The position numbers and the translations under genes were made by a program. Below, piece by piece: positions 28,680 through 38,623 of a DNA stretch of 64,000 bases. Under the pieces are notes generated by a model. The model made no database searches, was not told where the DNA came from, and saw nothing but the letters and a program-made list of their open reading frames with translations. This DNA comes from Arthrobacter sp. MMS18-M83 (GTDB taxonomy: Bacteria; Actinomycetota; Actinomycetes; Actinomycetales; Micrococcaceae). The stretch lies in NCBI RefSeq assembly GCF_026683955.1, contig NZ_CP113343.1:930001-994000 (forward strand), given 5' to 3'. Within the stretch, counting starts at the first letter, position 1. The number at the start of each line of letters is the position of its first letter.

Positions 28680-30409
28680 GCGGCCGAGGACAGCGGGCGG
28701 TCCTGCCGCCGGAGCCGCACCACCGGCCGGTTCCGCGGCCCCATGATGGGCTGAAGGTCGAGCACCGCGACAGGAAAGGGCGCGTGGGCACGTTCAACTT
28801 CGAGGAACTCCCGGTCAGCGTGGAGCTCCAGCGCGCCTTCGCGCGGTGGTTCGCCGAGAAGTGCGCTCCGGGCGGCGGCTGGGACTCGCTCCCGTCCAGC
28901 AAAGCCATGTGGTTCCGTCTTACCGCATTTGGGCGCTTTTGCGCCGAACAGGACAGTCCGCCCCAGCTCCTCGCCGACATCACCCCGGCATTGTGGAACA
29001 GGTGGCGGATGCGGCGGCCGGAAGGCATCCACGGCTACTCACAGGTGACCTCACTGGGCGGCTTTTTCAGGAGACACGGCGAGCTGAGCGAGCCTACGAG
29101 GTCCGCGATGGCCCGACGGCTTCCCCTGGTCACGTCCACGGTACGGGCATTGGCCCCGGATGAATTCGAGGAGGTGCGCGCAGCGGCCCGGAGGATGTTC
29201 CGTTCCGCCCACCTGAGAATCCGGACCAACACAGAACATCTAAAACGATGGCGTGAGGGATCCTTCGAGCATCAAAGCCGCGATTGGCTCCTCGGAGAGG
29301 CCCTGGACTCGCTTGCCAGCACCGGATATGTCCCCTACATGCTTCGTGAAAGCGGGACCAAACGTACTATTCACCGTTATGTCGCAGTCCTCGGCGGGGA
29401 GGCCCCGCAGTACACGTGGATGCGTCTCTTCCTGACGCGGTCCGAAGCATACGCGCTGGCCGTGCTACTCGTGGTGGAGTTCGGGCTTAACGCGACCGTG
29501 GTGTCGGAAATGCGCGCCCCTCGGGCCTTGCAGGACGGCGGATCCGGGGGCTTCCCGATCTATCGGTTGGAGTTGGAGAAGCGGAGGCGGGGAGCCGGCC
29601 GTCACTTCGAGACCCGGAATGTCCCGGACACCGGTGCCGACACGCCAGGGCGGCTGATCTCGAAGGCTCTCGAGGCGACTTCCCATGCGCGTGCCTTTGT
29701 CGCCGCCGCCGACAGCACCCTGGACTTCCTGCTCATCTGGCGGAACGCCCAGCCGGGACCCAGGAACGTGTCCCCCGTGGCGCCGTTCGGGATCGGCCTG
29801 ACGAAGAACGCGGCCGACTCCTGGCTCCGGGAAACCGGCCTGACCGGCGCTCCCCTGCAAAGACTGCGGAAAACAGTCAATGTGCTGCACCGAAGGGAAC
29901 CCGGCCAGAACAGCCAGGACACCCACGACGCGGTCTATGTCCTTCCCGAACCCCAGGTGCAGCAGGCATCCGTCCCGATCATCGCCGAGGGCGCCGAGAG
30001 CGCCCTCGCACATGCCCGGCACACCGTCCTGCGCGCCCAGCTTGCCGACACGACCAGCCCGGGTTCCCTGGAGACCCCCACCGCCGCCTGCTGCGGCTAC
30101 AAGAACAGTCCGTTCAGCGCCCAGGGAACGGGATGTCGGGCCTCGTTCCTGATGTGCACGGCGTGCCCGAACGCGCGGATACACCCGAAGCACCACCCGC
30201 GCCTGGCATACCTGTACCTCGCGCTGGCCAGCCTGCGTTCGGTCCTGGATGACGAGATCTGGGCAGCGGACTGGGTAAACCCGTTCATGCGTCTGGAGGA
30301 CCTCAAGCGCAGGCTCGGTGACCAGGTCTGGGCGACCGCTCTCGCCGGCGTGAGCTCCACAGACAGAACAACCATCGGCAGTCTTCTGGAAGGACAGTAC
30401 GACCTATGA
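28676..30409 (+). CDS. Tyrosine recombinase-like protein 2 of the element (divergent catalytic site)
   Basis: 577 residues, GTG overlapping the previous stop. The fold order resembles a tyrosine recombinase (an N-terminal core-binding region, then VLLVVEFGLNATVVSEM where family members have a GLR-type Arg). The Arg is replaced here and the C-terminal HxxR/Tyr pattern is not clear (QRLRKTVNVLHRREP). A zinc-knuckle-like patch (PTAACCGYKNSPF, CRASFLMCTACPNARIHPKH) lies near residues 480-520. It may act as an accessory subunit, as TnpB-type partners do. Confidence 0.75.
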   Translation: MSGRGQRAVLPPEPHHRPVPRPHDGLKVEHRDRKGRVGTFNFEELPVSVELQRAFARWFAEKCAPGGGWDSLPSSKAMWFRLTAFGRFCAEQDSPPQLLADITPALWNRWRMRRPEGIHGYSQVTSLGGFFRRHGELSEPTRSAMARRLPLVTSTVRALAPDEFEEVRAAARRMFRSAHLRIRTNTEHLKRWREGSFEHQSRDWLLGEALDSLASTGYVPYMLRESGTKRTIHRYVAVLGGEAPQYTWMRLFLTRSEAYALAVLLVVEFGLNATVVSEMRAPRALQDGGSGGFPIYRLELEKRRRGAGRHFETRNVPDTGADTPGRLISKALEATSHARAFVAAADSTLDFLLIWRNAQPGPRNVSPVAPFGIGLTKNAADSWLRETGLTGAPLQRLRKTVNVLHRREPGQNSQDTHDAVYVLPEPQVQQASVPIIAEGAESALAHARHTVLRAQLADTTSPGSLETPTAACCGYKNSPFSAQGTGCRASFLMCTACPNARIHPKHHPRLAYLYLALASLRSVLDDEIWAADWVNPFMRLEDLKRRLGDQVWATALAGVSSTDRTTIGSLLEGQYDL

Positions 30410-32449
30410 CCCTCGCAACCGAAGAGACGGCGTCGCGCCCGGGACCGAATGCCTACGCCATCCTGCCCGGCCTGGTCGAGGAGGGCTTCTCGGGCCCGGT
30501 CCCCCTGTTCGGGGACCCGTCTTGGAGCCTGGACGCCCTGGCGCACGGCCCCGGCGTGTCACGCGCGACGATCCACTGGAAGACTGTGCCCGCGGCATTC
30601 AGGGAGGAACTGCGGCACCTGACATGGCTGCTGATCAACACTTCGCTGCCCGCCAGCTTCCTGATCGGCAGACACCCCCGGTGGCGGACCACCGTGTCAC
30701 CCCGGCACGTGTATCCCACCGTGGCGATATGGAGGGCATTCTGCCAATGGCTGGAAGAGAGGGGAGGCCCATCCCTCCGTGCCTGCACTCCGGCAGATCT
30801 GCAGGCCTACGCCCTCCACCTTGCAACAGACCGGGCAATGACGCGTAACCCCGCCCAGAAAGTCCTCGCAGCCCTGACCCGGCTCTGGGCACTGGACTCC
30901 TCGAACCCCTTCCCGGTCGGCTTCTGCGAACCGCCATGGCTGACAGAGGGCGCCGATGATTTCCTTCCGGCCGGCTCCTCCGCGGGCGAGAACTCAACAG
31001 AACCGATCACCCCGGAAACCATGGGACCACTGCTGATCTGGGCCCTGCGCGTGGTCGACGACTTCGCCGAAGACATCCTCACCGCCGTCCAACGTAAAGA
31101 AGAAATACTCGCCAGAAGCAAGCAGAACTCGGCCACTCCAGAAGGCCAGGCTGCGCTCGAGGACTACTTGGGAGCCCTCATTGCAGCCGGCACATCGCCA
31201 CCGAGCATGGCAGCCGGGAACAAGAGCGGACTCGCCGCGACGTACATCTCCTACGTAACGGGGGCGGCGGTTCATCAGGTCCACCATCAGGTATTCGCAG
31301 GGCGCTGGCGGGAACAGCTCTTGTCCGCCGGTGGTCCCGCTCCCGTCTTCACCGAGATCTCGGGCACGGTCGATGGCCGCGCCTGGAAGGAATTCATTGA
31401 CTACTCCGAGGCGGGGACTCTCAAGACCCATCTGACGACCGCGGCCTACATTGTGGTGTCGTACTTGACGGGAATGCGGCCCCGCGAGCTCCAGGGACTC
31501 GAAAGGGGCTGCTGCCCGGAGCCGGAATCGGGGCGCTACCTGATCTACGGCCGCGTTTACAAGACGGCCATCAACGACGACGGGAACCACGTCCCGCAGG
31601 GAACCCTCCGCGACGTTCCCTGGGTTGCCATCGAACCGGTGGTACGGGCCATCCGCACCCTCGAAAGGATCAACCCCGACGGGTATCTATTCGGAGACCT
31701 GCCCCCCGGCACCATAAACATGCGCATCGAAAAATTCATTACATGGGCGTCGAACCTCGCCAAGAGCCTGGACCGCCCCCACGACAATCCCCGGGGACAA
31801 GTACGGCTCGATCGGGGTCTCGCGGTTCCGCCGGACGCTGGCCTGGCACATCGGCCGCCGCCCCGGCGGACTCGTCGCCCTCGCTGTCCAGTACGGCCAC
31901 CTGCGCACCGCCATCAGTGGCGGCTACGCGTCCCGCAGCCGGAACGGAATGCACGACCTGCTCGACCTGGAAGCGGCTCTCGCCACCGCCGACACCCTCG
32001 CCTCGCTCAACGAAGACCTGGGCAACGGCGCAGGCATCTCAGGCCCGGCGGCACGCAGAGCCATCAACGCCGCCCGGCATGCCCCCGAATTCGCAGGCAC
32101 CATCGTCAACGCGAGGCAGGCCCGGGAGCTCCTGGAGAACCCATCGCTGACCGTCTACGAGAACCCGTCCGCGATGCTCATGTGCGTCTACAAACCGGAC
32201 CGCGCCCTCTGCAACCGCCTCACCGAACGCGAAACACCGCGCCTGGACCGCTGCGTCCCCTCCTGCGCGAACATCGCACGAACCGATGACCACGCACACC
32301 TGATGCGACAAGAGGCCGAATCCCTGGAGAACCAGGCTCCGAAGTCCCCCGAGCCCCTCGGACACCGGCTGGAAGCCCGGGCACGGCGGCTGCGTCAGGA
32401 AGCCGACCAACACGACCGTTCCCGCATCGTTATCGAGGAGCGACAATGA
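30406..32449 (+). pseudogene. Tyrosine recombinase 3 of the element, frameshifted
   Basis: The ATG overlaps the previous stop (ATGA). Catalytic Arg in SYLTGMRPRELQGLE near residue 365. Near 31,790 (the CCCCGGGG run) the frame breaks; the +1 frame continues KYGSIGVSRFRRTLAWHIGR, VQYGHLRTAISGGYASRS and a Cys-bearing C-terminal region to the TGA at 32,447-32,449. That end overlaps the DUF6262 ATG, so the native gene extends there. As written, the product loses HxxR, GH and Tyr. A sequencing error, decay, or programmed frameshift are all possible. Confidence 0.75.
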
Positions 32450-32847
32450 GCCCCGCGCACGACGAACGCGCCCGCATCCAGGCGGCCATGGAGCGAATCC
32501 TGGCCGGGAACCCGGAAAGATCCAACGGGGCCCTGACCATCATGGCCCTCGCCGCAGAAGCAGGCGTCCCGCGAAACGCGCTCACCCAGCGGCACGTCGA
32601 CCTGAAGAACCTCTTCTACGAGAAGGTACGGGCTCGCGGCGGGACACCTGACGGCGAACTGCGCCTCCGGCGCGAGACGGCCAGGTTGAAACGGTTGCGG
32701 GAGGACGACAGAAGAGTGATCCAGCAGCTGAAAGCAGACAACGAAACCCTGATAGGGGCACTCCACCTCGCACAACTCCAAAATGAAGAAATCCGACGGC
32801 GACTGGCAGAGTCCGGAAGCACGGTCCATGCCATCGGCAGAGGTTGA
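32446..32847 (+). CDS. DUF6262/TnpC-like accessory protein
   Basis: 133 residues, ATGA overlap with recombinase 3. N-terminal short HTH-like region (GALTIMALAAEAGVPRNALT) and a C-terminal coiled coil (RRETARLKRLREDDRRVIQQ). Proteins of this length and form sit after the tyrosine recombinases in Tn554-type elements, like TnpC. TnpC influences transposition frequency and orientation; a similar role is likely. Confidence 0.8.
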   Translation: MSPAHDERARIQAAMERILAGNPERSNGALTIMALAAEAGVPRNALTQRHVDLKNLFYEKVRARGGTPDGELRLRRETARLKRLREDDRRVIQQLKADNETLIGALHLAQLQNEEIRRRLAESGSTVHAIGRG

Positions 32848-32957
32848 TGCAAGGACTAGAAAGGAGGCGCCCTCCTCATGAACTGCGCCTTCGCCTGGAA
32901 ACCGGGGCAATCCCACAATCTGATATCGTCTGCAGTCCTTTCGTGGGAGCGTAGCTC

Positions 32958-34403
32958 TTACGGGTTGCCGCCCGGGTGCAGCCCTACCCTGCGGCGGCGC
33001 AAGAAGGCCAATGTCTTTACGGCCAGGCGGGCAGGCCCGGCCGTGGCGCGTTCGCGGACGTCTGCGATGGCTGCGTTCCAGATCCCGTCCGAGTAGGTGG
33101 GGTAGGCGTGGGTGGTGCGGGCAATATCGGCCGTTGTCAGGCCTTTTTGGACGGCCAGTGCCAGTTCGGCCAGGGATTCCCCGGCCCGGGGGCCAACGAT
33201 CGTGCCGCCCAGGATTTTTCCGCCCCTGCCCAGGGTGAGGCTGGTGAACCCGTCGGTGCGCTCGTCAGTGACGGCGCGGTCCACGTGCCGGTGCGTCACC
33301 GTCCGTGTCCTGTGCCGAGGGTGATCCGTCTGGGAGGATCCGACGGCGGCCAGTTCGGGCGAGGTGTAGGTCACCCTGGGCACGACGGGGCTGACGCGCC
33401 GGTTCAGACCCAGGACCGCGTTGGTGGCCGCGGTGCTGGCATGGACCCCGGCGACGTGGGTGAACCGGGGGTTGGCGGTCACGTCCCCCGCGGCCCAGAC
33501 CAGGGGGTTGCTGGTGCGCATCCTCTCATCGGTGAGCACTTGGCCGCGCTCATCCAGATCCACACCGATCCGGTCCAGACCCAGGCCTTCGGTGCGCGGT
33601 ATCCGGCCGGCGGCGAACAGGACGGTCCCGGCCTCGATGGACGTCCCGTCGTCCAGAAACAGACGGTACCCGGCGGTGGTGTCCTCAGCATGTGTCACCG
33701 CAGCTTGTTCCCTGATGTGCACGCCGTCCGCTTCGAGGCTTCGCCGCACGATGGCTACCGCGTCCGCGTCTTCCTTGGGCAGCAGTCGCGAGCGGATGAT
33801 CATCCTCACCTCGGATCCGAGGCGGGCGAAGGCCTGGCTGAGTTCGCAGGCGACCGGGCCGCCGCCGATGACGGTGAGCCTGTCCGGGAGCGTTTCAAGG
33901 TCCCAGATGGTTTCGGAGGTGAGCACCGAAGCCTCCGGCAGGCCGGGGACCGCGGGCCGGGCCGGTGCCGCGCCGACGGCGATCAGCGCCTGCCGGAACC
34001 GGATGGTCCTGCCGCCAATCTCCGCCGTTCCCGGCCCAGTGAAGGCGGCACTGCCGGCGATAACCTCAACCCCTGCCGTTTCCAGGGCGGCAGGAGAGTC
34101 CGCGGGTTCGATGGTTCTGATCGCACGGGCGATCCGCTCCCGCACTCCGGTAAAATCCGCATCATCATCCGTGTCACGATCCGTGGGGTTCCGGGCGGGG
34201 CTGCGGCGGGTTTTGGCCAGTGCCGCCGCGGAGAGGATCGTCTTTGACGGCACGCATCCTGTCCACAGGCAGTCCCCGCCGGTCCGGTCCCGTTCCACCA
34301 GGATGGTGCTCGCGCCGAAACCAGACGCCGTCATGGCTCCGACGATGCCTGCCGTTCCACCGCCGATCACCAGGAAATCGACGAGGCCGTCACTATTTAC
34401 CAT
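32958..34403 (-). CDS. Pyridine nucleotide-disulfide oxidoreductase (mercuric-reductase-like fold)
   Basis: 481 residues. FAD-binding VIGGGTAGIVGAM, redox-active DCLWTGCVPSK near residue 45, NAD(P) motif VIGGGPVACELSQAF, second FAD motif VWAAGDVTANPRF and C-terminal dimerisation part with THAYPTYSDG holding the catalytic His. No C-terminal CC pair, so it is not a typical MerA. The divergent start of the methyltransferase at 34,543 implies a shared promoter region. Substrate unknown. Confidence 0.85.
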   Translation of the reverse strand: MVNSDGLVDFLVIGGGTAGIVGAMTASGFGASTILVERDRTGGDCLWTGCVPSKTILSAAALAKTRRSPARNPTDRDTDDDADFTGVRERIARAIRTIEPADSPAALETAGVEVIAGSAAFTGPGTAEIGGRTIRFRQALIAVGAAPARPAVPGLPEASVLTSETIWDLETLPDRLTVIGGGPVACELSQAFARLGSEVRMIIRSRLLPKEDADAVAIVRRSLEADGVHIREQAAVTHAEDTTAGYRLFLDDGTSIEAGTVLFAAGRIPRTEGLGLDRIGVDLDERGQVLTDERMRTSNPLVWAAGDVTANPRFTHVAGVHASTAATNAVLGLNRRVSPVVPRVTYTSPELAAVGSSQTDHPRHRTRTVTHRHVDRAVTDERTDGFTSLTLGRGGKILGGTIVGPRAGESLAELALAVQKGLTTADIARTTHAYPTYSDGIWNAAIADVRERATAGPARLAVKTLAFLRRRRVGLHPGGNP

Positions 34404-34542
34404 CAGGGCGCTCCTTCACACAGGGTAGGGAATGCAGGGATCTGTCAGGACAGCGTGGAAACCTTATCCTCAGGCGCCAGCGTACCGCTCCGTTCCCCCC
34501 GGGCCGGGCGCGGCCGGCGTCAAGGTCAGGAGAGGAACGAGC

Positions 34543-35217
34543 ATGGCCGATGAAATGGCCGCTAAAGCCGCCGACAGGTACGCGGTCTTTGCCCGTTTCT
34601 ATGATGTGCTCTCCGCCGAGTACCCGGTGTACCGGGCAGGGCGGCGGCTGGGCATCAACGCCCTCGGGCTCCGGCCCGGACAGCGGGTCCTGGACATCGG
34701 CTGCGGCACCGGGCTGAATTTCAGCCTGCTCCGGGACCGGATCGGCCCGACCGGAACGATCATCGGCATTGACCGCAGCGCGGCGATGCTCGAGCGGGCC
34801 CGGCACCGTGCCGCAGCCCATGGTTGGGCCAACATCATCCTCATCCGGGCCGACCTGCTCACCCTGGACCCGGGCGCCGTCGGTAGGGACATCGCCGGTT
34901 CAGACGCGGCAGGAACCGCGCAGGCGGCGCTGGCCACCTATTCCCTATCCCTCATGCCGGACCGGCAGGCCGCGTGGAACACCATGGTCTCCTTGCTGGA
35001 AGACGGCGCGCGGGTCAGCGTCGTGGACATGCAGGACCCCGTCGGCCCTGCGCGCTGGCTGACCCCCCTGGCACGCTTCGCCTGCCGTCTGGGCGGGGCG
35101 GACATCACAGCGCACCCCTGGACTCTGGTCGAGGAACGCTGCACCGGCATCGTCAGCGCCTCGACCCGGGCAGGACACATCCAGGTCCGCGCCGGCACAC
35201 TTCGCCCCGCCTCCTAG
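34543..35217 (+). CDS. Class I SAM-dependent methyltransferase
   Basis: 224 residues; ATG after AGGAGAGGAACGAGC. Motif I in VLDIGCGTGLNF near residue 50, motif II region IIGIDRSAAMLERAR, and ALATYSLSLMPD downstream. C-terminal part RWLTPLARFACRLGGADI suggests a membrane-near or lipid/quinone-type substrate but does not define it. It is tail-to-tail with the MerR gene, 11 bases apart. Confidence 0.8.
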   Translation: MADEMAAKAADRYAVFARFYDVLSAEYPVYRAGRRLGINALGLRPGQRVLDIGCGTGLNFSLLRDRIGPTGTIIGIDRSAAMLERARHRAAAHGWANIILIRADLLTLDPGAVGRDIAGSDAAGTAQAALATYSLSLMPDRQAAWNTMVSLLEDGARVSVVDMQDPVGPARWLTPLARFACRLGGADITAHPWTLVEERCTGIVSASTRAGHIQVRAGTLRPAS

Positions 35218-35228
35218 CGGGAGTGGCT

Positions 35229-35621
35229 TCAGAGGTAGCTGCAGATCCGGCCGGCGTCGCAGGCATCCGGGTCCGCCGCGGCCGCGACGGCGTGGTACTC
35301 CGCGACGGTGGCGCGCAGCGCGGCAAGTTCGGCGATCTGCGCGTCGAGCTCGGTCAGTTGTCCGGCCAGGAGGTCCCGGACATGGGTGCAGGGGGAGCGA
35401 CCTGCGTCGTGCAGGCGCAGGATTTCCCGGATCTGCGCCAGCGCCAGCCCCGCGGCGCGCCCGCGGCGGATGAAGTCGAGCCGGCTGATGGTTTCGCCCG
35501 TGTAGTCGCGGTATCCGTTGGCGGTGCGCTCCGCAGCCGGCAGCAGCCCGTTCTCTTCATAGAACCGCAGGGTCTTGCTCGTCATGCCCGCGGCCTGGGC
35601 TACTTCACCGATTCGCACCAT
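35229..35621 (-). CDS. MerR-family metal-responsive regulator
   Basis: 130 residues. N-terminal wHTH (RIGEVAQAAGMTSKTLRFYE, then NGYRDYTG). Coiled dimerisation helix, then Cys in SPCTHVRDLL and two Cys in DACDAGRICSYL at the C-terminus, the layout of ZntR/CadR/CueR-type metal sensors. The divergent merA gene and a MerR-type dyad upstream at 35,647 make mercury or a similar soft metal the likely inducer. Confidence 0.88.
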   Translation of the reverse strand: MVRIGEVAQAAGMTSKTLRFYEENGLLPAAERTANGYRDYTGETISRLDFIRRGRAAGLALAQIREILRLHDAGRSPCTHVRDLLAGQLTELDAQIAELAALRATVAEYHAVAAAADPDACDAGRICSYL

Positions 35622-35646
35622 GTACCTCGTCTTCCCATCCTCCGGG

Positions 35647-35666
35647 CCTTCCAGTATAGGAGAAGG
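35647..35666. promoter_or_regulatory. MerR-type operator between merR and merA
   Basis: CCTTC, ten bases, GAAGG within the spacer of the divergent region, resembling dyads in the long spacer of MerR-controlled promoters. It is 25 bases upstream of the MerR start, so it would serve the MerR gene, the merA side, or both. Confidence 0.55.
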
Positions 35667-35846
35667 TTTTCATGGGGCAAAACCGGGGAGGCGGCCCCGG
35701 TTCGCCGGGCACCGTCGGCGGCTTGTCTGCCGTTTCCGGGTGGCCTCTTGACCTTCCTGCGCGGGGCAACGTGCAGACTGGGGGAAGGACCGGTACACCA
35801 AACTACACAGTGCAGCTGCGTGGCCGGCAACGACTTTGGAGGTCTT

Positions 35847-37292
35847 ATGAGCGCAGCATCGGTTTTTGATTACGATCTGGCGGTGATCGGTTCCGGCGGG
35901 GGCGCGTTTGCGGCCGCGATCCGGGCCAGCAACCTGGGCAAACGGGTGCTCATGGTTGAGCGCTCAACGGTGGGCGGCACCTGCGTGAATACCGGGTGCG
36001 TGCCGTCCAAGGCCCTGCTGGCCGCGGCCGAAGCCCGCCACGTGGGCCTGGACGCCACGGGACGCTTCCCGGGCATCAGCACCTCCGCCGGACCGGTGGA
36101 CATGCCGGCGCTGATGGAGGGCAAACGGATGCTGGTCGAGGGGATGCGCTCGGAAAAGTACGTGGACCTGATCGCCGACTACGGGTGGGACCTGCGCCAG
36201 GGAACCGCCTCGTTCGCCGGAACCCCCGCCGACCCGGTCCTTCAGATCAGCTACCCCGACCGGCCCGTGGAGTCCGTCACAGCTGCCCACTATCTGATCG
36301 CTACCGGCTCCGCTCCCTGGGCACCCCCGGTACCGGGGCTGGAAGAGACCAGATACTTGACCTCCACGAGCGCGATGGAACTGCAGGAGGTACCCGAATC
36401 CTTGCTGGTGGTCGGCGGCGGCTATGTGGCCCTGGAACAGGCCCAGCTCTTCGCCCGGCTCGGTTCGAAGGTGACCATGCTGGTCCGCTCCCGGCTCGCC
36501 TCCGCGGAAGAACCGGAAGCGTCCCTGGCGCTCATGAGCGTGTTCGCCGACGAGGGCATCCGTGTCATCCGCCGAGCCGTGTTGTCCTCGGTGCGCAAGG
36601 ATGAGTCCACCGGCATGATCATCGCGACCGCCGACGTCGCCGGCGGGCAGGAAGAGCTGCGGGCGCACCAGCTGCTGGTCGCCACAGGCCGCCGCGCCGT
36701 CACCGACGCCCTGGACCTGGACACGGTCGGGGTCAAGACCGGAGACCGGGGCGAGGTCCTGGTCCAGCCCACCCTGGCCAGCTCGAACCCGAGGATCTGG
36801 GCCGCCGGGGATGTCACCGGCCACCGCGAATTCGTCTACGTCGCCTCCTCCCACGGGGCCCTGGTCGTGGAGAACGCGTTCAACGACGCCGGCCGCGAGG
36901 TCGACTACCGCCACCTGCCCCGCGTCACGTTCACCAGCCCGGCCCTGGCCGCGGTCGGGCTCACCGACAAGGAAGCCAACGGCCAAGGCATCAGCTGCCA
37001 GTGCCGGATCCTGCCCCTGGAATACGTGCCCCGGGCACTGGTGAACAGGGACACCCGGGGATTCATCAAGATCGTTGCCGATAACGACACCGGGAAAATC
37101 CTTGGCCTGACCGCCGTGGCCAAAGACGCCGGAGAGCTCGCCGCCGCGGGCGTGTACATCCTCAAAGCCGGAATGAGCGTGGAGGACGTTGCCAACTCCT
37201 GGGCCCCGTACCTGACGATGGCCGAAGGCATCAAGATCGCCGCCCAGTCCTACACCACCGACGTCTCACGCCTTTCCTGCTGCGCCACCTGA
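35847..37292 (+). CDS. merA: Mercury(II) reductase
   Basis: 481 residues; ATG after TTGGAGGTCTT. FAD motif AVIGSGGGAFAAAIRA, redox pair TVGGTCVNTGCVPSK near residue 42, NAD(P) motif VVGGGYVALEQAQLF, and the defining C-terminal LSCCAT cysteine pair that passes Hg(II) to the active site. It lacks the N-terminal HMA domain found in some MerA. Reduces Hg(II) to volatile Hg(0) in the cytosol using NADPH. No merP or merB is adjacent; a MerT-like protein is in the other operon of this element. Confidence 0.93.
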   Translation: MSAASVFDYDLAVIGSGGGAFAAAIRASNLGKRVLMVERSTVGGTCVNTGCVPSKALLAAAEARHVGLDATGRFPGISTSAGPVDMPALMEGKRMLVEGMRSEKYVDLIADYGWDLRQGTASFAGTPADPVLQISYPDRPVESVTAAHYLIATGSAPWAPPVPGLEETRYLTSTSAMELQEVPESLLVVGGGYVALEQAQLFARLGSKVTMLVRSRLASAEEPEASLALMSVFADEGIRVIRRAVLSSVRKDESTGMIIATADVAGGQEELRAHQLLVATGRRAVTDALDLDTVGVKTGDRGEVLVQPTLASSNPRIWAAGDVTGHREFVYVASSHGALVVENAFNDAGREVDYRHLPRVTFTSPALAAVGLTDKEANGQGISCQCRILPLEYVPRALVNRDTRGFIKIVADNDTGKILGLTAVAKDAGELAAAGVYILKAGMSVEDVANSWAPYLTMAEGIKIAAQSYTTDVSRLSCCAT

Positions 37293-37554
37293 ACAGGCAC
37301 GGGCCAAAGGACGCGAGCCGGCAAGGAGCAGGAACAGAGCGCACCGTGTCGCCACGACGGCTGGGGTCGCCGCAGCCACCGGTTCGCCTGGTTTCTTTCG
37401 CTGTTTCCGCTGGCCGCTGCGGTGTGGATGTGAATTCGCCGAATATCCAACTGCCTGGGCGGTGTCGGTAACCAAGGATTCCAGCCAAACCGGCTTCCTC
37501 TGCGCAATGCCCTCCCATCTCCTCCAGGGTGTACGGGGCCGCAGGTTGGCCCTG

Positions 37555-38442
37555 CTATGAATTCTGTGTTTCCCGCAGCCTCGGTGCCTCCAGGGGCGCG
37601 GTGGAGGGTGGCCGGCGGAACAGGATCAGGAACGCGATCGCACCGGCGAGGAAGATCAGCGCGGCGACCCAGGTGTTCACGCGCAGTCCCAGGATCAGGT
37701 TTGCGTAGTCCGAGCGCATCAGTTCGAACACGAACCGCCCGGCCGTGTAGGAGGCGACGTAGAGGGCGAAAACACTCCCGGCGCCGAGGCGGAACCTCTT
37801 GTCCAGCAACAGGATCAGCAGCCCCACGACCAGGCACCACAAGGACTCGTACAGGTACGTCGGCTGGAAGTATCCCAGGACCACGGGCGCCCCGGAGGCG
37901 TCCGTGAGGGCAGCCCCGGTCTGCGGGTCCATGGGGTGGATCTGCAGTTTCCACGGCAGGGCCGTCGGGTCACCGTAAAGTTCGTTGTTGAACCAGTTGC
38001 CCCACCGGCCCAGCCCCTGGGCGAAAACAACACCCGGTGCCACAGCGTCCAGGAACCCGACGAAGGAGACCCCGGCCCTCCGGCAGCCGATCCACGCGCC
38101 CAGACAGCCCAGGGCGATGGCACCCCAGATCCCCAGCCCGCCGTCCCAGACCGCGAAGGCGTTCCACGGGTTTTTTCCCGGCAGGAAGTACAGTTCCGGG
38201 TCGGTGATCACATGGTAGATCCGGCCGCCGATGATCCCGGCGGGAATGGCCCAGATGCAGATGTCCAGTACCTGGCCGGGCCGGCCTCCGCGCGCCTGCC
38301 AGCGCCGTGACCCAAGCCAGAGGGCCAGGCCGATGCCGGCCATGATGCACAGTGCGTAGAAGTGGATCGTCAGCGGTCCCAGATGGAACGCGCTAACGGT
38401 CGGGGACGGAATGAAAGACTCGGTAGGGGGCACGGTGGACAT
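37555..38442 (-). CDS. lgt: Prolipoprotein diacylglyceryl transferase
   Basis: 295 residues, seven-helix membrane enzyme. Typical Lgt features: IHFYALCIMAGIGLALWLG, the GGRIYHVITD segment, WDGGLGIWGAIALG, and the signature GRWGNWFNNELYGDPTALPW near residue 145, followed by YLYESLWCLVVG. It transfers diacylglyceryl from phosphatidylglycerol to lipobox Cys. The chromosome should already have one, so this is an extra copy carried by the transposon. A fragment of another Lgt lies at 54,716. Confidence 0.93.
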   Translation of the reverse strand: MSTVPPTESFIPSPTVSAFHLGPLTIHFYALCIMAGIGLALWLGSRRWQARGGRPGQVLDICIWAIPAGIIGGRIYHVITDPELYFLPGKNPWNAFAVWDGGLGIWGAIALGCLGAWIGCRRAGVSFVGFLDAVAPGVVFAQGLGRWGNWFNNELYGDPTALPWKLQIHPMDPQTGAALTDASGAPVVLGYFQPTYLYESLWCLVVGLLILLLDKRFRLGAGSVFALYVASYTAGRFVFELMRSDYANLILGLRVNTWVAALIFLAGAIAFLILFRRPPSTAPLEAPRLRETQNS

Positions 38443-38623
38443 GGCATCCTGTCAGGAAAACAGCGGAACATGGAAGGCATTGAAAGCGGGCACGGGGCAC
38501 GGATACGCAGGCGCGTCGCGGGAGTCGGTCATCACCGGCGCCGGCACCGGCATCGAGTACCGGTGCGCCCCGGCCGCGCTCCGGGCAGCCCATACGGTCC
38601 GGGACGCCGGGCGTGTCCCTGGT

